Below are positions 1 to 8,145 of a stretch of 64,000 nt of DNA, piece by piece. The position numbers were made by a program, and so were the translations under genes. This stretch comes from Robbsia andropogonis (GTDB lineage: Bacteria; Pseudomonadota; Gammaproteobacteria; Burkholderiales; Burkholderiaceae): NCBI RefSeq assembly GCF_000970345.1, contig NZ_LAQU01000013.1:62001-126000 (forward strand), written 5' to 3'. Position 1 is the first letter of the stretch, and each line of letters begins with the position of its first letter. Below the pieces are notes generated by a model. It saw only the letters and a program-made list of their open reading frames with translations. It did not search any database and was not told the DNA's origin.

Positions 1-2146
1 GATGGGGGCCACGCGCGGCACGGCTCCCCTTGAGGATACGCCGGGCGCGGATGTCGAGCGTCCCGTCGGGCACGACATGTCGGGGCGCCGTTTTGGCGAA
101 CCATTGAGCTTGCGCTTCCTGCATTTCTACGGTTCGCAATTGCGCCATTTCGCGCCCGGTACGCTGCTGCGGGTTCGCGGGGAAGTGCGCGGCGGTTTTC
201 TCGGTCTTGAAATGGTGCATCCGACCTATCGCGCGGTGGAGCCGGACACGCCGCTGCCGACTGCATTGACACCGGTCTATCCGTCGACGGCCGGGGTCAG
301 CCAGGCCTATCTGCGCAAGGCAATCGATAATGCGATGGCACGCACGCCCTTGCACGAAGTGATTCCGGCAAACGTGATGCCGACACACGAGATTGCCAGG
401 GCCGGGCGGTTTGGTGACGGCGCGCGCGGCTTGCCCACCTTGGCCGATGCGGTACGGGCATTGCATCATCCGGCGAAGGATGTCGATGCGCAGGCCCTGA
501 TCGATCGCACGCATCCCGCATGGGTCCGGATCAAATTCGATGAATTGCTGGCTCAGCAATTGTCGCTGGCGCGGGCGCGTGCCGAGCGGCGCGCGCAGGC
601 GGCGCCAGCCATGCCGGTGCCGCAACCATTGCAACAGGGCGAAGTGTCCCCCGCGACGAGGACGGCGGGACCGGCGCCTGGCGCACGTGCGGGTGTTGAT
701 GCCAACGCTCATGCCGGGTCGTTGACCGAACGCCTGCTGCGGGCCTTGCCGTTTCAACTGACGGAGGCGCAGCGCAAGGTGTGTGCGGAGATCTCGGGTG
801 ACCTGGCGGTCCGTTATCCGATGCAACGATTGCTGCAGGGCGATGTGGGGAGTGGCAAGACGGTCGTGGCGGCGTTGGCGGCCACGCAGGCGATCGATGC
901 GGGCTATCAGGTTGCCTTGATGGCGCCGACGGAAATCCTGGCTGAGCAGCACGCGCGAAAACTGCGTGGCTGGCTCGAGCCCTTGGGCGTGCATGTCGGA
1001 TGGCTCGCGGGCAGTCTCGGGGCGAAGGCGAAGCGGACGGCCATCGAGGCCGCGGCTTCCGGCATGGCGCAATTGACCATCGGCACCCATGCCATCATCC
1101 AGGACACCGTCACGTTCGCGCGGTTGGGTCTGGTCATCGTCGATGAGCAGCATCGCTTCGGGGTCGGGCAGCGCCTCGCGCTACGTCAGAAGGCGCGCCA
1201 TGCGGGCACCATTGCGCATCGTGATGCGCGCATCGGCATGGACGCGGGCGCGCGTGACACCGCGGCGGGCCCGGATACGCCGATCGCCCGCCCGCCGGTA
1301 CTTGCGCCGCTGGCGGAGGGGGTGCAGCCGCACCAACTGATGATGAGCGCCACGCCCATCCCGAGGACGCTGGCGATGACGTATTACGCCGATCTGGACG
1401 TGTCGACGATTGACGCTCTCCCGCCCGGCCGTACGCCGATCATCACGAAAACGATCTCGGACCTGCGCCGCGCCGAGGTGGTGGAGCGGGTGCGCCAGGC
1501 GGCGTTGCGTGGTGCGCAGATCTATTGGGTCTGCCCACTGATCGAGGAAAGCGAAGCGCTGCAATTGCAGACTGCGGTGGACACGCATGGCGCACTGGCC
1601 GCCGCCATGCCGGAGCTGCGCATCGGTTTGATCCACGGCAAGCTGTCCGCGGCGGAGAAACAGACGGTGATGGACGATTTCGCCGCCGCCCGTACGCAGG
1701 TATTGGTGGCGACTACGGTGATCGAAGTCGGCGTGGATGTTCCGAATGCATCGTTGATGGTGATAGAGCACGCCGAGCGGTTTGGCCTGGCGCAGTTGCA
1801 CCAGTTGCGTGGCCGCGTGGGCCGGGGCAGTACCGCGTCCGCGTGTGTCCTGATGTACGCGCAACCGCTCGGGCAGATTGCCAAATCACGGCTGCAAACC
1901 ATGCGCGACACCACGGACGGCTTTGAGATCGCACGTCGGGACCTGGAAATTCGTGGTCCGGGAGAGTTCCTTGGCGCGCGTCAATCCGGTGCCGCCATGC
2001 TGCGCTTCGCCGACCTGGAAGTCGACCGCTGGCTGGTCGAGCCGGCGCATGCGCTGGCACAGCAGCTACTGGCGACGCATCCCGATGCGGCTCAGGCGCA
2101 TCTGGACCGCTGGCTGGGCACAAGGGCACAATTTCTGAAGGCATAA
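1..2146 (+). CDS. recG: ATP-dependent DNA helicase RecG (5' end cut by window edge)
   Basis: RecG is the helicase that remodels stalled forks and Holliday junctions. The visible 714 residues begin inside the N-terminal wedge domain, because the segment reading LSLRFLHFYGSQ corresponds to about residue 85-95 of the E. coli enzyme; the first 60-90 codons must lie left of the window. Seen in order: the end of the OB/wedge fold, Walker A GDVGSGKT near visible residue 280, the DEQH box near 380, SATPIPRT near 450, and motif VI LRGRVGRG near 600, then the RecG C-terminal region. A low-complexity insert of about 35 residues sits between DEQHRFGVGQR and the SATPIPRT motif, and another Ala/Pro-rich stretch lies at about residues 198-238 before the helicase core. 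It is followed in the same direction by oxyR after 109 bases. Confidence 0.95.
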   Translation, partial: MGATRGTAPLEDTPGADVERPVGHDMSGRRFGEPLSLRFLHFYGSQLRHFAPGTLLRVRGEVRGGFLGLEMVHPTYRAVEPDTPLPTALTPVYPSTAGVSQAYLRKAIDNAMARTPLHEVIPANVMPTHEIARAGRFGDGARGLPTLADAVRALHHPAKDVDAQALIDRTHPAWVRIKFDELLAQQLSLARARAERRAQAAPAMPVPQPLQQGEVSPATRTAGPAPGARAGVDANAHAGSLTERLLRALPFQLTEAQRKVCAEISGDLAVRYPMQRLLQGDVGSGKTVVAALAATQAIDAGYQVALMAPTEILAEQHARKLRGWLEPLGVHVGWLAGSLGAKAKRTAIEAAASGMAQLTIGTHAIIQDTVTFARLGLVIVDEQHRFGVGQRLALRQKARHAGTIAHRDARIGMDAGARDTAAGPDTPIARPPVLAPLAEGVQPHQLMMSATPIPRTLAMTYYADLDVSTIDALPPGRTPIITKTISDLRRAEVVERVRQAALRGAQIYWVCPLIEESEALQLQTAVDTHGALAAAMPELRIGLIHGKLSAAEKQTVMDDFAAARTQVLVATTVIEVGVDVPNASLMVIEHAERFGLAQLHQLRGRVGRGSTASACVLMYAQPLGQIAKSRLQTMRDTTDGFEIARRDLEIRGPGEFLGARQSGAAMLRFADLEVDRWLVEPAHALAQQLLATHPDAAQAHLDRWLGTRAQFLKA

Positions 2147-2255
2147 AGACTGCCACGACAAGAATGTCGTGCCGGCGCGGGTTGGCGGATGAGGACAACG
2201 CGTGTATAAACCACAGTGAGAGAAAAAATCTATCGCGTTCCCTTTTTCGATTGTC

Positions 2256-3215
2256 ATGACGCTTACTGAACTGAAATATATCGTCGCAGTAGCGCGCGAA
2301 CGTCACTTTGGCCGTGCCGCAGAGGCCTGCTTTGTCAGCCAACCGACGCTGTCGGTGGCGATCAAGAAGCTAGAGGACGAGCTCGAAGTGCAGATTTTCG
2401 AGCGCGGCACCAACGAAGTCAGCGTAACGCCAGTGGGCAACCAGATTGTCGCACAGGCGCAACGGGTGCTGGAGCAGACACTGGCGATCAAGGAGATTGC
2501 CAAACAGGGGCAGGACCCGCTGGCCGGTCCGCTGCGCCTTGGCGTGATCTATACGATTGGCCCGTATCTGTTGCCGGCGCTCGTCAAGAACATGATCGAG
2601 CTGGTGCCGCAGATGCCGCTGATGCTGCAAGAGAACTACACGTTGAAGCTGCTCGAATTGCTGAAGCAGGGTGAACTTGACGTGGCCATCATGGCATTGC
2701 CGTTTCCTGAAACGGGGCTGATGGTGCGCCCGCTCTACGATGAGCCATTCGTGGTTGCCGTGCCGCGTGGTCATGATTGGGAACGACGTCCGGCGATCGT
2801 CGCCGACGATCTGAAGAAAGAGACGATGTTGTTGCTTGGCAATGGCCATTGCTTCCGTGACCAGGTGCTGGGCGTATGCCCTGAACTGATGCGCTTCTCG
2901 CAGAACGCCGACGGCATTCAGAAGACATTCGAGGGTTCATCGCTGGAAACGATTCGGCATATGGTGGCGAGCGGCGTCGGAATCACGGTGCTGCCGCGCA
3001 CATCGGTCCCCCAGATCTCCGAGCTGGATCGCACGACAGATAGCGGGCTGTTGTCCTACGTGCCGTTCACGGCACCCGCACCGGACCGTCGCGTCGTCCT
3101 GGCGTGGCGCAAGAGCTTCACGCGCAACGAGGCGATCGAAGCCGTATGCCAGGCAGTCCTGGCCTGCGAGCTACAGGGCGTGGAAAAACTCGACCTGCCC
3201 GCGGTCGCGCAGTAA
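2256..3215 (+). CDS. oxyR: Hydrogen-peroxide-inducible transcriptional activator OxyR
   Basis: A LysR-family regulator of 319 residues, the usual OxyR length. The N-terminal winged helix-turn-helix (about residues 1-60, with FVSQPTLSVAIKKLE as recognition helix) is followed by a periplasmic-binding-protein-like sensor domain. The two redox cysteines of E. coli OxyR are present at identical positions, C199 (GNGHCFRDQ) and C208 (LGVCPEL), so the protein should form the activating disulphide on peroxide exposure. That makes OxyR a firmer call than a generic LysR regulator. The recG-oxyR order is common in Burkholderia. A dps gene lies 786 bases downstream; Dps is a classic OxyR target, but I could not identify an OxyR operator with confidence. 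Confidence 0.95.
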   Translation: MTLTELKYIVAVARERHFGRAAEACFVSQPTLSVAIKKLEDELEVQIFERGTNEVSVTPVGNQIVAQAQRVLEQTLAIKEIAKQGQDPLAGPLRLGVIYTIGPYLLPALVKNMIELVPQMPLMLQENYTLKLLELLKQGELDVAIMALPFPETGLMVRPLYDEPFVVAVPRGHDWERRPAIVADDLKKETMLLLGNGHCFRDQVLGVCPELMRFSQNADGIQKTFEGSSLETIRHMVASGVGITVLPRTSVPQISELDRTTDSGLLSYVPFTAPAPDRRVVLAWRKSFTRNEAIEAVCQAVLACELQGVEKLDLPAVAQ

Positions 3216-3536
3216 GCCGATCACGCCACCATCCTGTGTGGCCATCGCGTGGCGCTGTGCGGACGTCTGGCCTGCACGGTCGAGAAGGGCGCGCGACATC
3301 TGATTTCCACCGGCCGATTGCAGATGGCACGTCCTCGGCCACAGAACTTGCCAACCCGCGCGTATTTCCAAAGAGCGGTGCGTATTAAATAAATGTCCGA
3401 CCGGTGCTGCTGTCAGACTATCTGATAGATAAAAATAATCAATTTCAACTTTTCGATAGTTTAATGTAAATTCGTTTTCATGGCGTCACCCCGGGCGCCG
3501 CGTTGATAGATATTGCATGTAAGGAGACGAAATACC
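3216..3536. other. Intergenic region after oxyR, becoming AT-rich
   Basis: No supportable gene. From about 3385 the composition changes abruptly to AT-rich. It contains an 11-bp palindrome (CTATCTGATAG, 3418-3428) and TTTCGATAG at 3451-3459, which is repeated in inverted orientation at 3768-3776 beyond the small ORF. These may be regulator sites or the ends of a small element; nothing else is recognisable. Confidence 0.5.
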
Positions 3537-3656
3537 ATGAGCACGAATCGCACTTCCAACGCCTCGACGACCCCTGCCGTTCGCCCGCAACATCGAAATC
3601 GCACGCCGATGTCGACGTTGACCCGCCTGTTTGCCCATTTCGCCCGCGCGCACTGA
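3537..3656 (+). CDS. Possible 39-residue small protein, unknown function
   Basis: A strong Shine-Dalgarno sequence (AAGGAGA at about 3521-3527) stands in front of an ATG that opens a 39-codon frame ending in TGA. The peptide is basic and Ser/Thr/Arg/His-rich, with a C-terminal amphipathic stretch (LTRLFAHFARAH). It resembles no family I know. It lies in an AT-rich gap between oxyR and dps and is bracketed by inverted copies of TTTCGATAG. An overlapping 74-codon frame at 3503-3727 has no ribosome-binding site and is less likely. Evidence for translation is only the ribosome-binding site, so this is a candidate. Confidence 0.35.
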   Translation: MSTNRTSNASTTPAVRPQHRNRTPMSTLTRLFAHFARAH

Positions 3657-4001
3657 GTGCGCTTCATCGCGGTCACCCACGCCGGCATTGCCCCGCGCGG
3701 CACGATGACGGATGGCCGCGTGCTTGAGCAACAGACGAAATGAAGCAATCCTTGTGATTTTTAAAAGCTATCGAAATAATATACTCGATTAATTTTATTA
3801 ATTATGTAAGCCGTTGTACACTGCGTTCAAGGGTGTCGAGGACGTTCTTGATAAGGGTTCTCGTCGCAAGTGAATGCGCGGGTGTCATGACGAGTGCGCG
3901 AGCGGAAAAGGCGCTTGGTATGCTATCTGCGCGCCTGCGCAAGACGCGCAGGATGGAAAAGGTTCCGATAAACTTGAGCGGACAATAACAGGAGTGCTGC
4001 A
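3657..4001. other. Intergenic region upstream of dps
   Basis: No gene seen. An AT-rich block at 3755-3815 contains CTATCGAAA (3768-3776) and the repeated palindrome ATTAAT-TTT-ATTAAT (3788-3802). Closer to dps there is a small hairpin, CCTGCGC/GCGCAGG (3934-3940 and 3946-3952), probably in the 5' untranslated region. The dps promoter presumably lies here, but no single pair of -35/-10 boxes stands out. Confidence 0.4.
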
Positions 4002-4490
4002 ATGGGCAAGAAAGAGAAAAGCGTGGCGGTCAATATCGGCATTGGTGATGACGACCGCAAGAAGCTGGCGGAAGGCTTGAGCCGGTTGCTGGCCGATACG
4101 TATACGCTGTACCTGAAGACGCATTACTTCCACTGGAACGTAACGGGTCCGCAGTTCAACTCGCTGCACACGATGTTCGAGACGCAGTACACGGAGTTGG
4201 CTGTCGCTTCCGACGACATCGCGGAGCGTATCCGGGCATTGGGATATTTCGCGCCGGGCAGCTACAAGGAGTTCGCGAAGCTGACGACGATCGCGGAAAC
4301 GGACGGCGTGCCGGACGCGAGCACGATGATCAAGGAACTGGTCGAAGGCCAGGAAGCCGTGGTGCGCACCGCGCGCGCCATCTTCCCGATCTGCGATGCC
4401 GCCAGTGATGAGCCGACCGCCGACCTGCTGACGCAACGCATGCAGACGCACGAAAAGACCGCGTGGATGCTACGCTCCCTGCTGGCGTAA
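4002..4490 (+). CDS. dps: Dps-family ferroxidase / DNA-protection protein
   Basis: A 162-residue ferritin-like four-helix protein. Dps dodecamers oxidise Fe(II) with H2O2, store the iron and often coat DNA in stress. The inter-subunit ferroxidase ligands can be placed: H44 (HYFHWNVTG), H56 (SLHTMFE), E60, D71 and E75, with the same spacing as H51, H63, D67, D78 and E82 of E. coli Dps. The Lys-rich N-terminus (MGKKEKS) is short, so DNA binding may be weaker than in E. coli. The ATG is preceded by GGAG. Proximity to oxyR suggests a shared peroxide response. Monocistronic by context, since ubiA starts 239 bases later. Confidence 0.93.
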   Translation: MGKKEKSVAVNIGIGDDDRKKLAEGLSRLLADTYTLYLKTHYFHWNVTGPQFNSLHTMFETQYTELAVASDDIAERIRALGYFAPGSYKEFAKLTTIAETDGVPDASTMIKELVEGQEAVVRTARAIFPICDAASDEPTADLLTQRMQTHEKTAWMLRSLLA

Positions 4491-4589
4491 AAAGCCGCGT
4501 CACGTGATCGGACTTGCCGTGACGCCGCGGACTTGACGCGTGAACCGGTCCACGCATGCTGCTCGTGCGAAGGTGGACCGTTGATTTTG

Positions 4590-4637
4590 GCGGGCCATCG
4601 TTTTCCCTTGATTTACCAGGGGGGGACGATGGCCCGC
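4590..4637. repeat. Perfect 12-bp inverted repeat upstream of ubiA
   Basis: GCGGGCCATCGT (4590-4601) and ACGATGGCCCGC (4626-4637) are exact reverse complements around a 24-base loop. The loop itself contains a smaller CCCT/AGGG pair. There is no T-tract, so this is not a typical intrinsic terminator for dps. It could be an operator or an RNA structure in the ubiA leader. Confidence 0.6.
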
Positions 4638-4729
4638 GCTACGTTTACCGTGCATGCCGCATCGAGGGTGCGCCATCGACGGCCTGTTCAAGTGAAGCGT
4701 GTATCATGCATTCACCCCAGCGAGGATGC

Positions 4730-5668
4730 ATGATGCCGCACGTTTCACCTTCCCCTTCGTCCCCTCCGCCCGCAGGTTCGCCTGACGGCCCGATCGCGCG
4801 ATTGCGCGCGCGGCTGCCGCTGTATCTGCGTCTGATCAGGATGGACAAGCCGATTGGCAGCTTGTTGTTGCTGTGGCCCACGCTGAACGCATTGTGGATT
4901 GCATCCGATGGGCATCCGAAGCCGGGTATGGTGGCGATTTTCATTATCGGCACGATCCTGATGCGTTCCGCGGGCTGCGCGATCAACGACTATGCGGACC
5001 GCGATTTCGACAAGCACGTGAAACGCACCGCGAATCGCCCATTGACGTCGGGACGTATCCGCGCGTGGGAAGCGTTGGCATTGGCTGCGGGGCTTGCCGT
5101 GCTGTCGTTCCTGCTGATCCTGCCACTGAATGGGCTGACGAAGTGGCTCTCTCTCGTGGCTGTCTTCGTGGCCGGAACCTATCCCTTCTTCAAGCGCTTC
5201 TTCGCGATTCCGCAAGCCTATCTCGGGATTGCGTTCGGCTTCGGCATTCCGATGGCCTTCGCCGCCGTGCAAGATCACGTGCCACTGCTGGCGTGGGTGA
5301 TGCTCGCCGCCAACGTTTTCTGGGCGGTCGCTTATGACACCGAGTATGCGATGGTCGATCGCGACGATGATGTGAAGATCGGCATGCGCACCTCTGCCAT
5401 TACGTTCGGTCGCTATGATGTGGCAGCCGTGATGGCGTGCTATCTGGTGTTCCTCGCCACCTATTCGGGCATTGGCGCCGCGCTGGGCTTTTCGCTGCCG
5501 TACATGGTCGGCCTGGTGTTGGCCGCGGCGTGCGTGATCCACCACCACCGATTGATCCGGGATCGCGATCGCGACGGCTGCTTCAAGGCGTTCCTGCACA
5601 ATAATTGGCTCGGCGCCGCGCTCTTCGCGGGTATCGTCGCGCAATACCTGCTGCGCGGCATCGGCTGA
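4730..5668 (+). CDS. ubiA: 4-hydroxybenzoate octaprenyltransferase UbiA
   Basis: An integral-membrane prenyltransferase that attaches the polyprenyl tail to 4-hydroxybenzoate in ubiquinone synthesis. Both aspartate-rich Mg-diphosphate motifs are visible: [19 protein letters not shown] near residue 86 and [12 protein letters not shown] near 204, between hydrophobic helices. I chose ATG 4730 because GAGG lies five bases upstream and the 312-residue product is close to the usual length; the frame stays open back to 4556, but the extra segment resembles no UbiA N-terminus. Residues 1-22 are Pro/Ser-rich. The stop lies just before the first palindrome of the following D-amino-acid operon. Confidence 0.95.
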   Translation: MMPHVSPSPSSPPPAGSPDGPIARLRARLPLYLRLIRMDKPIGSLLLLWPTLNALWIASDGHPKPGMVAIFIIGTILMRSAGCAINDYADRDFDKHVKRTANRPLTSGRIRAWEALALAAGLAVLSFLLILPLNGLTKWLSLVAVFVAGTYPFFKRFFAIPQAYLGIAFGFGIPMAFAAVQDHVPLLAWVMLAANVFWAVAYDTEYAMVDRDDDVKIGMRTSAITFGRYDVAAVMACYLVFLATYSGIGAALGFSLPYMVGLVLAAACVIHHHRLIRDRDRDGCFKAFLHNNWLGAALFAGIVAQYLLRGIG

Positions 5669-5669
5669 C

Positions 5670-5682
5670 GAAAATTATTTTC
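5670..5682. promoter_or_regulatory. Palindrome 1: probable operator of the D-amino-acid operon
   Basis: GAAAATTATTTTC is a perfect palindrome around one central base. It lies immediately upstream of the putative -35 box. A near-identical palindrome occurs 97 bp downstream over the first codons of the dehydratase gene. AT-rich dyads of this kind suit an RpiR-type regulator, and one is encoded in the operon. The assignment to that regulator is inference. Confidence 0.6.
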
Positions 5683-5687
5683 ACCTA

Positions 5688-5716
5688 TTGCCATTCGCTT
5701 TTGGTTCGCCTAGCAT
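5688..5716 (+). promoter_or_regulatory. Putative sigma-70 promoter of the D-amino-acid operon
   Basis: TTGCCA (5688-5693), a 17-base spacer and TAGCAT (5711-5716) form a reasonable sigma-70 promoter, with a start expected near 5723. It lies between the two palindromes at 5670-5682 and 5766-5780, so a bound or looped repressor could block it. Confidence 0.5.
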
Positions 5717-5760
5717 CCGATCAGCGGTAATCGGGTATTTGGCTTTCTGGAGAGGATGCG

Positions 5761-7122
5761 ATGCGTGAAAATAATTTTCAGTCACGAGCGCCGGTGTCGG
5801 CGTGGAAGGCGGACACGCATCCCATGCTCGATCGTTTCGGCAAGGGCCTCGGGGTGGAGATCGCCGCCGCCAGCGTCGCCGACGTCGCGCAAGCCGGCTG
5901 GCAGATTCTGCGCGAAGACGTCAGCCTGCCGGTTGCGGTGCTGCGCGAGGCACGCATCACGCACAACCTGCAATGGATGCAGGCGTTTATCGACCGCTAC
6001 AGCGTCAAACTTGCTCCCCACGGAAAGACGACCATGAGCCCGGCGTTGTTCCAGCGTCAGTTGGCGCATGGCGCGTGGGGCATCACGCTCGCGACGGCGG
6101 CGCAGACGCGTGCTGCCTTCGGGCATGGCGTGCGTCGCGTGCTGCTGGCGAATCAGTTGATCGGTCGCGCGAACATGGCCATCATCGCCGCTCTGCAGCA
6201 AGCCGATCCCGCTTTCGAGTTCTGTTGTTGTGTCGATTCCGTTGAGAACGTCGAGGCCTTGGGTGCTTATTTCACGGCAGCCGGCCAGCGTTTGCGCGTG
6301 CTACTCGAATATGGCGTGCCGGGTGGACGCACCGGCGTGCGCGATGTGGCGCAGGAAGAAGCCGTGCGCATGGCAGTGCGTCGCTGGCCAGCGCTGGCGT
6401 TAGTCGGTGTCGAGTTGTACGAAGGCGTGCTGAATGAAGAGGGCGCGATCCGTGATTTCCTGCGACGGGTTTGCGCCCGGGTTCAGGCGATTGCCGATGC
6501 CGGTGATTTCGCGACGGGTGAAGCAACGTTTCAGCATGAAGGGACGTCGATGGCGCCGATCCTGTCCGGCGCTGGTTCCGCATGGTATGACGTGGTCGCC
6601 GAGGAGTTCACTGCCGGCGCCGCCACGATGGAACTGGTGCTGCGTCCGGGCTGCTACCTCACCCATGACGTCGGCATCTACCGACGCGCCAACGAGCGTA
6701 TCCAGGCGGACAACCCGATAGCGCGCGAGATGCAGCGCAGCTTGCTGCCAGCGCTGCAATTGTGGGCGCATGTGCAGTCTGTGCCCGAATCGGGCAAGGC
6801 CATCGTTGCGCTGGGCAAACGTGATGCGGCGTTCGACGCCGGTTTTCCAGAGGTATCGCTGCATTACCGGCCGTCATCGCTGGCAAATGCGGCCGATGCG
6901 GTGGGCGAGCGACCGCCCGTGGCGGCGCCCGCCGACTGGAAGATCACCGCGATGATGGACCAGCATGCTTTCCTGACGGTGCCGCCCGGCGCCGATATCC
7001 AGCCAGGAGACATGCTGTGCTTCGATATCTCCCATCCCTGCTTGACGTTCGACAAATGGAAGCAGCTCTTGCTCGTCGATGAAGACTACAAAGTGACCGG
7101 CGCGGTAACGACGTTTTTCTAG
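5761..7122 (+). CDS. PLP-dependent D-amino-acid dehydratase/aldolase (D-serine dehydratase-like, DSD1/D-threonine aldolase family)
   Basis: A 453-residue protein with an alanine-racemase-like N-terminal barrel and the C-terminal D-serine dehydratase domain. The probable Schiff-base lysine is K89 in APHGKTTMSP. Near the C-terminus H425 and C427 (DISHPC) match the His-x-Cys zinc pair of eukaryotic-type D-serine dehydratase. The reaction is probably D-serine to pyruvate and ammonia, or cleavage of a 3-hydroxy-D-amino acid; substrate cannot be read from sequence. The start has a strong GGAGAGG five bases upstream. Unusually, a 15-bp perfect palindrome lies inside codons 2-7. First gene of a cluster with an RpiR regulator, D-aminoacylase, RidA and a GntP permease. 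Confidence 0.88.
   Translation: MRENNFQSRAPVSAWKADTHPMLDRFGKGLGVEIAAASVADVAQAGWQILREDVSLPVAVLREARITHNLQWMQAFIDRYSVKLAPHGKTTMSPALFQRQLAHGAWGITLATAAQTRAAFGHGVRRVLLANQLIGRANMAIIAALQQADPAFEFCCCVDSVENVEALGAYFTAAGQRLRVLLEYGVPGGRTGVRDVAQEEAVRMAVRRWPALALVGVELYEGVLNEEGAIRDFLRRVCARVQAIADAGDFATGEATFQHEGTSMAPILSGAGSAWYDVVAEEFTAGAATMELVLRPGCYLTHDVGIYRRANERIQADNPIAREMQRSLLPALQLWAHVQSVPESGKAIVALGKRDAAFDAGFPEVSLHYRPSSLANAADAVGERPPVAAPADWKITAMMDQHAFLTVPPGADIQPGDMLCFDISHPCLTFDKWKQLLLVDEDYKVTGAVTTFF
5766..5780. promoter_or_regulatory. Palindrome 2: probable operator inside the start of the dehydratase gene
   Basis: TGAAAATAATTTTCA is a perfect 15-bp dyad located from codon 2 of the dehydratase gene. It shares the GAAAAT-N-ATTTTC core with the site at 5670-5682. 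Centres are 97 bp apart, roughly nine helical turns, which would allow looping. Regulator identity is inferred from the neighbouring RpiR gene. Confidence 0.6.
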
Positions 7123-7225
7123 GCGATGGCGGTCTGACGCGGAGACGCTGCGCCGCGCGCGCCGACCGCGCCGATGACCACGCCTGTCATCCAACCGATA
7201 GCGCCAGTCGCCTCACCCGCCTCTC

Positions 7226-8128
7226 GTGCCGCATTCTCTTCGTCCGATGGATCTCGTTTATCAGATCAGCGCATTGCGTGCGCGTTTCAGCGCGACCGAG
7301 CACCGTATCGCCGACGCCTGCTTGAAAGATCTGACCTTCGCCGCCTCGGCGACGATCGATCAGCTGGCGGCGCGGGCCGGCGTCAGCCGCTCGGCGCTAT
7401 CGCGGTTCGCGAAAACCATGGGTTGCCAGGACATCCGCGATTTGCGAATGCAATTGGCGCAGGCCCAGACCGTAGGCGCGCGCTTTAACGCGCGTGCTGC
7501 CGCGCATGCCAAGGAAGACGGCACGCGTTCCGGTGTATTTGGCGCCGTGGTAGCCGACATCGAGACGATTCTGCATGGGCAGTTGCGACAATTCGATTCA
7601 CCGATGTTCGAGGCGGCCGTCGCATTGCTCGACCATGCACGGACGGTGCACAGCTATGGGATGGGCGGGGCATCGACGGTGATGGCGGACGAGTGCCAGC
7701 ATCGGCTCGTCCGGCTCGGCAAAGCGGTGGCGGCATACCACGACCCGGTACTGATGCGGATGGCGAGCGCGGTTGCCGGGCCTGATCATCTGATCATCGC
7801 GTTGTCGCTGACGGGCCTGACCCCCGAGTTGCTGGACGCGATTCGCATTGCACAGGGCTATGGCGCGAAAGTACTGGCCATCACGATGCCGGATTCGCCG
7901 TTGGCGCACCTTGCGGATGTGACCTTGCCGTTGCGCGTGGACGAAACGGATTTCATCTACAAGCCGACTGCCGCGCGCTACGGCATGTTGCTGGCGATCG
8001 ACATCCTGATGACGCAATTTGCCTTGCTGCACGCGGAGGCGAACCAGGAACGGCTGCGTCGCGTGAAGCTGGTGTTGGATAGCTACCGGGACGACGGCCG
8101 GCATGACAGGTTGCCGCTCGGTGATTGA
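7226..8128 (+). CDS. RpiR/MurR-family transcriptional regulator (HTH + SIS)
   Basis: A 300-residue protein with an N-terminal RpiR helix-turn-helix (about residues 1-85; ASATIDQLAARAGVSRSALS is the recognition region) and a C-terminal SIS domain (about 125-260) of the type that binds phosphosugars or other small ligands. It lies in the middle of a D-amino-acid catabolic cluster and is presumably its local regulator, with the two GAAAAT-N-ATTTTC palindromes upstream of the first gene as likely targets. The frame can start at GTG 7226 or ATG 7247 (MDLVYQIS, 293 residues); neither has a clear ribosome-binding site. Its stop lies 14 bases before the aminoacylase start, consistent with one transcript. 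Confidence 0.9.
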   Translation: MPHSLRPMDLVYQISALRARFSATEHRIADACLKDLTFAASATIDQLAARAGVSRSALSRFAKTMGCQDIRDLRMQLAQAQTVGARFNARAAAHAKEDGTRSGVFGAVVADIETILHGQLRQFDSPMFEAAVALLDHARTVHSYGMGGASTVMADECQHRLVRLGKAVAAYHDPVLMRMASAVAGPDHLIIALSLTGLTPELLDAIRIAQGYGAKVLAITMPDSPLAHLADVTLPLRVDETDFIYKPTAARYGMLLAIDILMTQFALLHAEANQERLRRVKLVLDSYRDDGRHDRLPLGD

Positions 8129-8145
8129 ATGGACAGGAGGCAATG

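Noticed and set aside
3405..3470. GATAG/CTATC repeats as an OxyR binding site
   Set aside because: The half-site spacing does not follow the ATAG-N7-CTAT pattern with helical periodicity expected for OxyR.
3503..3727. 74-codon ORF overlapping the 39-codon ORF
   Set aside because: No ribosome-binding site and a composition like random GC-rich sequence; the 39-codon frame has the better start.
4745..5644. 299-codon minus-strand frame
   Set aside because: Antisense of ubiA, whose aspartate-rich motifs are intact on the plus strand.
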